From Pseudopedobacter sp036379295 (lineage in GTDB: Bacteria > Bacteroidota > Bacteroidia > Sphingobacteriales > Sphingobacteriaceae): a stretch of DNA of 18,975 nucleotides. The notes beneath the pieces are model-generated. The model saw nothing but the letters and a program-made list of their open reading frames with translations. It ran no database searches and was not told where the DNA came from. A program made the translations under genes and the position numbers. The stretch is taken from NCBI GenBank assembly GCA_036379295.1, contig DASVGY010000100.1, positions 1 through 18,975 on the forward strand, written 5' to 3'. Of the stretch, positions 8,994-16,526 are shown piece after piece (position 1 is the first letter of the stretch; every line of letters begins with the position of its first letter).

Positions 8994-9048
8994 AAAAAAC
9001 CATTCTATCGCCCGGTAGCCCTACCCGGCATAGAATGGTGCTGTTTTT
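8994..9048 (+). terminator. Strong bidirectional intrinsic terminator-like hairpin inside the PUL
   Basis: ACCATTCTAT (8999-9008) pairs perfectly with ATAGAATGGT (9030-9039). After one bulged C, GCC/GGC and GGTA/TACC extend the stem around a C-C mismatch, leaving a 4-base loop. A T5 run (9044-9048) follows the stem by four bases, and A6 (8994-8999) precedes it, giving T6 on the opposite strand. This is the strongest terminator signal in the window. It lies 27 bases after the GH3 stop and ends 23 bases before the GH35 start, so it may separate the PUL into two transcripts or reduce readthrough. Confidence 0.78.
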
Positions 9049-9071
9049 CTTCCCAAATTAATATTTAAGAT

Positions 9072-10892
9072 ATGAGATACTTACTAGTTATTACCTTTTT
9101 GTGTTTGTTTACTTACCAAGGTTTTTCGCAAAACAAACAAAGCTTTACCACATCAGACTCTACTTTTCTTTTAAATGGCAAAACGTTCCAAATCATCTCG
9201 GGCGAAATCCATTACCCACGCGTACCGGCCGAGTATTGGCGTGATAGGATGAAAAAAGCGAAAGCAATGGGTTTAAATACCATTAGTACTTACGTTTTCT
9301 GGAACATCCACGAACCAGAAAAAGGCGTTTACGACTTTAAAAATAACCATGACATTGCTAAATTTTTGCAAATCGCTAAAGAAGAAGGTCTTTGGGTGGT
9401 ACTAAGACCAAGCCCTTATGTTTGCGCAGAATGGGAGTTTGGAGGTTATCCGTACTGGCTTTTAAAAGATACCACGCTTAAAGTTAGAAGCACCGACCCT
9501 AAATTTATCCAAGCTTACTCAAACTATGTTCAAGTTTTAGCAAAACAAATAAAACCCTATTTAATTACCAATGGTGGTAACGTAGTGATGATTCAGATTG
9601 AAAACGAGTATGGTTCTTATAATCTGGAAAATGAAAAGCAGTACATGAAAATGAACAGAGATTTATTTATTAAAGCCGGGTTTGATTGTTTATTGTACAC
9701 CTGCGACCCGCCCCGAAATTTATACAGGGGTTATTTGCCCGGAACAATGGTAGCCGTAAACGGAATGAGCAAGCCAGCGGAAATAAGAGAGCTAGTTAAT
9801 AAATATAATGGAGGTAAAGGACCTTATTTTGTTTCGGAGTGGTACCCCGGCTGGTTTGACATTTGGGGAAAGCCGCACAAATCTGGTAATGCCGATGAAG
9901 ACGCGGCAAAATTAGACACCGTGTTAAAGGCGGGTATTTCAATTAATATGTACATGTTTCATGGCGGCACAACACGTAATTTCCTTAACGGCGCCAACAT
10001 GAATCATGAACAAGGCTACTCGCCACAAATATCTAGTTATGATTATGATGCACCCTTAGACGAAGCCGGAAATGTAACGGATAAATACCTCAAGTTTAGG
10101 AAAGTCATCCTTAATAATCTAACAGATTCATCCAATGTTGCAAGTGTTCCGACAAAAAGCATCGCAAAACCTTTAGGTAAAATAGCGCTAACAAAATTTA
10201 GCAGTGTTTTTTCTAATCTTCCGGCCGGTATAGCGCATAAATCTCCTCTTAATTTCGAAGCCTTAAATCAAGATTATGGCTACATCCTTTATACCCATTT
10301 GGCAAGTGAGGATGCAAAAGGCTTAATGAAATTTGAACACATCAGAGATTTTGCTATCTTCTACATCAACGGAAAAAACGTGGGTCATCTGGACAGAAGG
10401 CTTAACCAAGATAGTATCTATTTAGAAATAAAAAAGGGTGATAAGCTTAGCATTTTTGTAGAAAATTGCGGAAGGTTAAACTCAGGACCTTTTTTAACCG
10501 ATAACCGTAAAGGAATTTATGGCAGCGTAACATTAGCCGGTAAGCCTGTTGAAAACTGGAATATTTACCAGTTTCCATTTAAAACATTAGCTAGCATAAA
10601 GTTTGCGAAGGACACTTTTATGGAGGGAGCCCCTACTTTTTACCAAGGCAAGTTTAAATTAAGTCAAGCAACAGATACCTATTTAGATTTACGCAATTTT
10701 AAAAAAGGTTTTGTTTTTGTAAACGGCCATAACCTCGGGCGTTATTGGGAAATAGGGCCACAACAAACCATTTATTTGCCTAAATGTTGGTTAAAAAAAG
10801 GAAATAACTTAGTTGAAATTTTCGACCAGTTTGGTAGCAACCAAAAGTGGCTCAATACCCTTGATTACCCAATTTTAAACGAGGTAAAGTAG
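9072..10892 (+). CDS. GH35 family beta-galactosidase, secreted
   Basis: This 606-residue protein has a signal peptide (about 1-20, ending GFSQ). GH35 enzymes are retaining exo-beta-galactosidases. Characteristic blocks are SGEIHYPRVPAEYWRDRM (43-60), TYVFWNIHEPEKG (73-85), RPSPYVCAEWEFGGYPYWLL (112-131), MIQIENEYGSY (173-183) with Glu179 as acid/base, and FVSEWYPGWFDIWG (253-266) with Glu256 as nucleophile. MFHGGT (295-300) follows, and SYDYDAPLDEAG closes the barrel. The C-terminal third has jelly-roll segments such as FVNGHNLGRYWEIGPQQT, a GH35 hallmark. The upstream 23 bases after the terminator show no clear Bacteroidota promoter, so its transcription could rest on readthrough or an unseen promoter. 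It is one base from the next gene. Confidence 0.95.
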   Translation: MRYLLVITFLCLFTYQGFSQNKQSFTTSDSTFLLNGKTFQIISGEIHYPRVPAEYWRDRMKKAKAMGLNTISTYVFWNIHEPEKGVYDFKNNHDIAKFLQIAKEEGLWVVLRPSPYVCAEWEFGGYPYWLLKDTTLKVRSTDPKFIQAYSNYVQVLAKQIKPYLITNGGNVVMIQIENEYGSYNLENEKQYMKMNRDLFIKAGFDCLLYTCDPPRNLYRGYLPGTMVAVNGMSKPAEIRELVNKYNGGKGPYFVSEWYPGWFDIWGKPHKSGNADEDAAKLDTVLKAGISINMYMFHGGTTRNFLNGANMNHEQGYSPQISSYDYDAPLDEAGNVTDKYLKFRKVILNNLTDSSNVASVPTKSIAKPLGKIALTKFSSVFSNLPAGIAHKSPLNFEALNQDYGYILYTHLASEDAKGLMKFEHIRDFAIFYINGKNVGHLDRRLNQDSIYLEIKKGDKLSIFVENCGRLNSGPFLTDNRKGIYGSVTLAGKPVENWNIYQFPFKTLASIKFAKDTFMEGAPTFYQGKFKLSQATDTYLDLRNFKKGFVFVNGHNLGRYWEIGPQQTIYLPKCWLKKGNNLVEIFDQFGSNQKWLNTLDYPILNEVK

Positions 10893-10893
10893 T

Positions 10894-12936
10894 ATGAAAC
10901 TGTATCAATTATCGCCGCCGTTTAAAAGCAAAAAACTGATATTTTTAGTTTTAGCTTTACTGCTGTGGGGGTCAAATTTTGCAGTTTTTGCCCAGGTAAC
11001 CTTAAAAGATAGCTTACTTTTTGGTGCCGAGGTTTACATTGAACCTACACAAACGCCAGAAGAAATTGATGGTTATTTTAAAACTTTGCAAGAGCAGGGT
11101 TTTAGTTTAACACGTATTAGAATTACCGAAAACTACTGTAAAAATAAAGCCGGCGATTGGGATTTTACGCTGTTTGATTATGCGTTTAAAGCAGCAGAAA
11201 AACATCATATTAAGGTTTATGGCAACCTATTTCCCTTGGTAGATGAGAAAGAAATTGGTGGCTTAAAGTTTCCGCAGACGCAAGAAAACTTAAAAAGTAT
11301 TGAAACCTACATACAAAAAACGGTACTCCATTTTAAGCAGTTTAAATCTTTGTACGGCTGGGTGCCAATAAACGAGCCGGGCTCTGGCAGGGTGCCAAAA
11401 AACTCTTTTGCTGCAGCAAAGTTTGAAAGCTGGCTAAATAACCAACAGCAACTATTACAAAACAATTTGCCTAATTACGTGGATTCGCCGTTTAAAGAGG
11501 AGGCCTTTTTAAAAGATTACAACACTTGGTACCTAACCTGGCTGGTCAGCGAAATAAAAAAGTGGGATAATCAACATCCTATCCATGTAAATAACCATGC
11601 AATATTTCAGCTTGCGGCAGAGTATGATTTCCCGGCCTGGCGAGCGCAAATAAGCAGTCTCGGCGGTTCGGCTCATGCTAGTTGGCATTTTTCATATTTT
11701 GATAGGCAACATTACACTACAGCCATTTCGGCAAACAGTGAGATATTAAGAGCTGGCGCTGGTCCGCTGCCTTGGCTAATGACAGAATTGCAAGGAGGCA
11801 CAAATGTATTTAGCGGCTCGGCACCGCTATTGCCAACGGTAAAAGAAATTAACCAATGGCTTTGGACGGTAATAAGTACCGGAAGCAAAGGCGCATTATT
11901 TTGGAGTTTAAACAGCCGAAAAGCCGGTTTAGAAGCTGGCGAATGGGCTATGTTAAATTACCAGAACCAACCAAGTGAGCGCTTGCTAAGCAGTGGGAAA
12001 ATCGCAAAATTAATCAGTAACAATCAATCTTTGTTTAGCAATGCATCTGTAATGGAAAGCGGCATCAACCTTTTATACGTAAGGGAGTCTATGTGGACCG
12101 ATAAGCGATTTGCCAGTGGCAATGACAAAGATTTTGAGGCAAGGAAAGCGGGTTCGGGCATTAAATCGGCTTTAGCTTTTTTTCAGGCTTTCGCTGATTT
12201 AGGCATTCAATGTAATTTTAAAGAAATAGCCGAGTTTGATTTCTCAAAATCAGACTTCAGCAATACCACCATTGTGTTGGCCAATCAAATTGCACTACCA
12301 CAATCTTATAACCAAAAATTAGAAAACTTTGTTGCTAAAGGCGGGACTTTAATTGTAGAAGGTTTAAGCGCTTACTTTAACCAGAATGAGCAATTTAACC
12401 TCGGTAAAAACTTCCCTTTATCGTCACTTTTTGGCGGCAGCGTAAGCGAATTTCAAATTGTCGCCGATAAATTTTCGGTATCGTTAGCTTCCGCCGCTTT
12501 GCCAAAACTAGCCGCTCACTACATTATCGGCAACATCATACCCAAAACTTCAAAACCTATCGCATATTTCGGTAAAAAAGTAATCGGTACAGAAAACATT
12601 TACGGCAAAGGCAGGGTGGTTTGGTTGCCTACTTTGCTTGGCTTAGGTGCCCAAATAACTAACAACTACCAACCGTTGGCAAATTTTTTAGCGTCTTTGA
12701 ACCTTAGTTCATCGTTTCAATTTAAAAATTACCAAAGTAACGTTTACACCAAAACTTTGCAGGCAGAAAACGCCAACACCACCACCTTAATCAATAAAAG
12801 CAATAGCATCAAAACGGTGGAGTTTAACCGTAACATGCAAAATATTAGGGTCATTTTTAATGATGATGAAGGATTTATTAAGCAACAGAAAATTAAAATA
12901 TATCCTAACCAAACCATGGTATTTACCTGGAATTAA
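10894..12936 (+). CDS. Clan GH-A glycoside hydrolase, GH42-like, possibly GH164 (beta-mannosidase or beta-galactosidase)
   Basis: This 680-residue protein has a long signal peptide (hydrophobic 14-30, ending FAQ34). Residues about 40-370 read as a TIM barrel. VPINEPGSG (158-166) offers Glu161 as acid/base, and WLMTELQGGTN (294-304) offers Glu298 as nucleophile. That 137-residue spacing fits a retaining clan GH-A enzyme. Residues about 385-600 resemble the Rossmann-like trimerisation domain of GH42 (NLLYVRES, then KLENFVAKGGTLIVEG at 475-490), followed by a small beta domain. It is clearly different from the classical GH42 in the same cluster. My best guess is GH164, a family with GH42-like architecture founded on a Bacteroides beta-mannosidase; a divergent GH42 is the alternative. 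The start codon is one base after the GH35 stop. Confidence 0.8.
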   Translation: MKLYQLSPPFKSKKLIFLVLALLLWGSNFAVFAQVTLKDSLLFGAEVYIEPTQTPEEIDGYFKTLQEQGFSLTRIRITENYCKNKAGDWDFTLFDYAFKAAEKHHIKVYGNLFPLVDEKEIGGLKFPQTQENLKSIETYIQKTVLHFKQFKSLYGWVPINEPGSGRVPKNSFAAAKFESWLNNQQQLLQNNLPNYVDSPFKEEAFLKDYNTWYLTWLVSEIKKWDNQHPIHVNNHAIFQLAAEYDFPAWRAQISSLGGSAHASWHFSYFDRQHYTTAISANSEILRAGAGPLPWLMTELQGGTNVFSGSAPLLPTVKEINQWLWTVISTGSKGALFWSLNSRKAGLEAGEWAMLNYQNQPSERLLSSGKIAKLISNNQSLFSNASVMESGINLLYVRESMWTDKRFASGNDKDFEARKAGSGIKSALAFFQAFADLGIQCNFKEIAEFDFSKSDFSNTTIVLANQIALPQSYNQKLENFVAKGGTLIVEGLSAYFNQNEQFNLGKNFPLSSLFGGSVSEFQIVADKFSVSLASAALPKLAAHYIIGNIIPKTSKPIAYFGKKVIGTENIYGKGRVVWLPTLLGLGAQITNNYQPLANFLASLNLSSSFQFKNYQSNVYTKTLQAENANTTTLINKSNSIKTVEFNRNMQNIRVIFNDDEGFIKQQKIKIYPNQTMVFTWN

Positions 12937-12947
12937 TTAACAACCGT

Positions 12948-14411
12948 ATGAAAAAAGCCATTTGTGTAATTCTGTTAGCTTTCTCGGTATTTAAAGGAGT
13001 GGCCAAAACCTATAATATTACCAACTTTGGCGCTAAAGGAGACAGCCTCACCCTAAACACCCAAGCTATCCAAAAGGCAATAGATTTTGCGTATAATGCT
13101 GGCGGAGGAAAGGTTTTGATACCAAAAGGCACCTTCTTATCCGGAACCATATTTTTAAAGTCGAACGTGGAATTGTACTTGGCAAAAGATGCCGTTTTAC
13201 TCGGCAGTGCAGATTTTTATCAGTACAACAAAAGCAGATGGTATAGTTTAATTATTGCAAATGATGCGGTCAATATCAGTATTAAAGGAACAGGAACAAT
13301 AAATGGCCAGGGAAGAAAGCTCGCAAAAAATGTGTTTGACCTGGTGTTACAAGGAAAAATAGAAGATAAATTGGAGCTTAACCGCCCACATGAATCTTGG
13401 AGACCTCAAATTTTAGAACTCAGTAATTGCCAAAATATAACCATTAGCAATATCACGGTGAAAAATGGCTCTGGTTGGGTGCAAACCTATATAAAGTGCA
13501 ATAATTTACTCATCAGCAATACCAAAACCGAAAGTACATCTTACTGGAACAATGACGGGATGGACATTGTTGACTGTAAAAATGTTACTGTTAAAGGCTG
13601 CAAAGTGAACTCCGCAGATGATGGAATTTGCTTTAAATCTTTTGACCCTAGCTACACCTCAGAAAATTTGCGTGTTAAAAGGTGCACCGTACGCACAAGC
13701 GCCAGCGGAATAAAGTTTGGTACGGCATCTTACGGTAATTTTAAAACAGTTAAAATCAACAAAATTTTTTGCTATGATAACTACCGTACCGTTATCGCTA
13801 TTGAAAGTGTTGATGGAGGTACTATCGATGATTTTGATGTTAAAAATATCAAAGGACGCAACGTAGGAGGTGCTTTTTTCATCCGCTTAGGAGAGCGTCG
13901 TACCAAAGTGGGTGCGCTAAAAAATGTAAAGTTTAAAAATATAGACGTCGAGGTAGCGGCTTCTAAACCAGATGCTGGCTACGAGAACGAGGGGCCAACA
14001 GATGAAGACATTCATCCACACAACACCCTTCCTTCGTCAATAGTAGGTATTCCAGATGCATTTATACAAAACGTATCCATCAAAAATCTAAAAATAAATT
14101 ACCTCACCCAAAAAGCCGCAGATTTTATTCCCTCGCCACAAAAAGACGGAGGTGTACCGCTCTTTATCAAAGCTTATCCAGAATTTAACATGTTTGGAGA
14201 ATTGCCGGCATGGGGCATTTATTTAAGACACGCCAAAAATGTTTCTTTTGAAAACACAAAGCTACTACTAAACGGAAAAGATTACCGTTCGGCGGTAGTT
14301 GCCGATAGTATTGATGGTTTAACACTGAAAGGTTTTAAGATAAACTGCATTAGCAAGGTAAAAGAACCCGTCAAACTTATCAACGTAACTAACTTAAAGT
14401 CAATACAATAA
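12948..14411 (+). CDS. GH28-fold enzyme (polygalacturonase family, divergent active site), secreted
   Basis: This 487-residue protein has a signal peptide (about 1-19). NITNFGAKGDSLTLNTQAIQ (23-42) and GGGKVLIPKGTFLSGTIFLK (52-71) are the standard opening of the GH28 right-handed beta-helix. SYWNNDGMDIVDC (198-210) matches the catalytic NTD region, with Asp203 and Asp206, and SADDGICFKS (222-231) gives the Asp-Asp pair 224-225. Where classical polygalacturonases carry GHG, this protein has ASGIKFGT (252-259) with no histidine; the following YRTVIAIESVDGG (279-291) stands in place of the RIK motif. Later GYENEGP and VGIPDAFIQNV are shared by a Bacteroidota subgroup of GH28. It may be an exo-acting enzyme on galacturonic-acid or rhamnogalacturonan oligosaccharides; other substrates are possible. 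It lies 11 bases after the previous gene. Confidence 0.88.
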   Translation: MKKAICVILLAFSVFKGVAKTYNITNFGAKGDSLTLNTQAIQKAIDFAYNAGGGKVLIPKGTFLSGTIFLKSNVELYLAKDAVLLGSADFYQYNKSRWYSLIIANDAVNISIKGTGTINGQGRKLAKNVFDLVLQGKIEDKLELNRPHESWRPQILELSNCQNITISNITVKNGSGWVQTYIKCNNLLISNTKTESTSYWNNDGMDIVDCKNVTVKGCKVNSADDGICFKSFDPSYTSENLRVKRCTVRTSASGIKFGTASYGNFKTVKINKIFCYDNYRTVIAIESVDGGTIDDFDVKNIKGRNVGGAFFIRLGERRTKVGALKNVKFKNIDVEVAASKPDAGYENEGPTDEDIHPHNTLPSSIVGIPDAFIQNVSIKNLKINYLTQKAADFIPSPQKDGGVPLFIKAYPEFNMFGELPAWGIYLRHAKNVSFENTKLLLNGKDYRSAVVADSIDGLTLKGFKINCISKVKEPVKLINVTNLKSIQ

Positions 14412-14432
14412 TAACTAATTACCCTTATAACA

Positions 14433-16517
14433 ATGAAAGTTAAGCTCACCTTTATTTTGCTGTTTTTTTGTGTTTTTGGATTTGCGCAAGTTAAAACCAT
14501 TGGGCAAAAAAAGCTTTATTTTGGCGTAGCTTATTATCCAGAATTGTGGGATGAAAACCTGATTGATAGTGATATTGAGCGAATGAAGGAGCTGAATATC
14601 AACGTGGTTAGGATGGGCGAGTTTGCTTGGAGTAAAATGGAGCCATCAGAAGGGGTTTATGATTTTGAATGGTTGCGCCATATTATACAAAAGCTGCATA
14701 AAAACAACATAGATGTAATTTTAGGTACACCTACTGCAACCCCCCCGGCCTGGTTGTGGACAAAATACCCGGAAATTGGGAGGGTAGATGAAGACGGCTA
14801 TTTATTGGGAAGAGGCGGCCGAAGAGACGTGAAATATACAAGTAGCATTTATAATCAAAAATGTAAACAGATAGCGGCTAAAATGGCGCAGGAATTTGGT
14901 AAGCAGCCGGGCGTAATTGCTTGGCAAATTGACAACGAATTTAAGCTCGACTATGATTACAGTGCAGAAACAAGGGTGTTATGGCAACAATGGCTGTTAA
15001 CAAAATACCAAACCATTAGTCAGTTAAACAGCAAATGGGGTGCAAATTTATGGAGCCAAAATTATGATTCGTTTGCCGAAGTGCCTATGCCAAATAAACG
15101 AGTTTGGTACAGTCCGTCGTTAAAGTTTGATTGGGCATTATTTACCAATCAACAGATTTACAATTTTGAATTGTTACAGATTGAAGCCATCAAAGCATAT
15201 TCAGCCCTGCCAATCACCCATGACCAAATGCCGGGTCAGCCGGTGGATTACGAAAAACTGGCTGAGATAGAGGATTTTTCGGCAATTAACATATACCATA
15301 ATTATAAAGTTTATGATAGAATCCTGAGTAATTACGACCGGTTGCGTACACTGAGTAAACGTATGTATTGGCTTTTTGAAACTTCGCCAAATTACGCCGG
15401 TGGAGGCGAAAAAGGAATAACCTGGTTTACCCACGAACCAGATAAAAGTGTGAAAGCATTTATGTGGGCTAACTACGCTCTGGGTGGGCAGGGTGCAATG
15501 TTTTGGCTGTGGCGACAGCAGTGGGCTGGTCAGGAAATGACCCACGGCTCTGTAATTTCTGCCTGGGGAAAGCCAGCGGCAAATTATCAGGATATCAAAG
15601 ATTTAGGGCAAGAGATAAGCAAAGCATCTACTTTTCTTCTCGAAAACCCGGTAATGCCCGCCAAAGTTGGTATAGTGTATAGCAACCTTTCTGATATTGG
15701 TTTTGGGATAGAGAATTATGTTGATGGTTTAAAATATTATCAGGAATGGACTGCAAAATTTTACAAACCACTGCTTGCAGCCCACGTTCCTCGCGATGTG
15801 GTTTACCCGTCAAGCAACCTTTCAGGCTACAAAATGTTGATTGTACCTATGATGCCCTATTTATCTGAGGAGTTTAAGGATAAATTGGAAAGCTGGGTTA
15901 AAAGCGGAGGACTGCTGATTTTAGGTCCGATGACTGGTTACCGAACGGCAAACTGGACTTCTTTTACGGATAATGCAACCGGCAATTTGGAACGTTGGAC
16001 GGGTGTAAATACTGTTTCTAGAGTGCCAGCGCCCTTAAACAAAAACAACAACGATTTAGATGTGCATTTAAATTGGCTAAGCATAGTTGAAAAAGACTCC
16101 ACAGCCGTTTCACTTTGGGCAGATGCGCTAAGTAGCAAAAGCGGAAACGTTTTAGCAAACTACAGCAATGGAATGCAAAAATACGAGCCGGCAGTTATCG
16201 AAAATAAAGTGGGGGCAGGCAAAGTAATAGTTTTAGGCACCAACCCAGGCATTTCTGCGCTTAAAAAATTATACCTGCACTACGGAAACATCCAAGGCGT
16301 TAAACCCAATCTTTGTCAGTCATCGGATGTTTTGATAGTTAACCGCGGTAAAAATGGTAAAATTGCGGGAACGGTGCTGATTAATTATGGCCTAAAGCCG
16401 CAAAACATTGCTTTACCCTTAACAAAAGAGGCAGTGAATCTTTTAAATAGCAGTATTGTAAATACATCACAAATAAAATTGAATCCTTTTGAGGTGATGG
16501 TATTAAAATTCAATTAG
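14433..16517 (+). CDS. GH42 family beta-galactosidase, secreted
   Basis: This 694-residue protein, a typical GH42 length, has a signal peptide (1-19, ending GFAQ). GH42 marks are FGVAYYPELWDENLIDSD (30-47), VVRMGEFAWSKMEPSEG (58-74), LGTPTATPPAWL (97-108), AWQIDNEF (163-170) with Glu169 as acid/base, and YWLFETSPN (312-320) with Glu316 as nucleophile. A trimerisation domain follows from about 410 (KVGIVYSNLSDIGF), including WVKSGGLLILGPMTGYR (488-504), and a small C-terminal beta domain ends in FEVMVLKFN. I see no cysteine cluster of the kind that binds zinc in some GH42 enzymes. It is the second clear beta-galactosidase family in the cluster after GH35. The two may differ in linkage or chain length. 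The start lies 21 bases after the GH28 stop. Confidence 0.95.
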   Translation: MKVKLTFILLFFCVFGFAQVKTIGQKKLYFGVAYYPELWDENLIDSDIERMKELNINVVRMGEFAWSKMEPSEGVYDFEWLRHIIQKLHKNNIDVILGTPTATPPAWLWTKYPEIGRVDEDGYLLGRGGRRDVKYTSSIYNQKCKQIAAKMAQEFGKQPGVIAWQIDNEFKLDYDYSAETRVLWQQWLLTKYQTISQLNSKWGANLWSQNYDSFAEVPMPNKRVWYSPSLKFDWALFTNQQIYNFELLQIEAIKAYSALPITHDQMPGQPVDYEKLAEIEDFSAINIYHNYKVYDRILSNYDRLRTLSKRMYWLFETSPNYAGGGEKGITWFTHEPDKSVKAFMWANYALGGQGAMFWLWRQQWAGQEMTHGSVISAWGKPAANYQDIKDLGQEISKASTFLLENPVMPAKVGIVYSNLSDIGFGIENYVDGLKYYQEWTAKFYKPLLAAHVPRDVVYPSSNLSGYKMLIVPMMPYLSEEFKDKLESWVKSGGLLILGPMTGYRTANWTSFTDNATGNLERWTGVNTVSRVPAPLNKNNNDLDVHLNWLSIVEKDSTAVSLWADALSSKSGNVLANYSNGMQKYEPAVIENKVGAGKVIVLGTNPGISALKKLYLHYGNIQGVKPNLCQSSDVLIVNRGKNGKIAGTVLINYGLKPQNIALPLTKEAVNLLNSSIVNTSQIKLNPFEVMVLKFN

Positions 16518-16526
16518 TTCACATTT

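Noticed and set aside
9049..9071. Bacteroidota promoter just before GH35
   Set aside because: No acceptable TAnnTTTG with a matching upstream TTG element is visible in the short gap.
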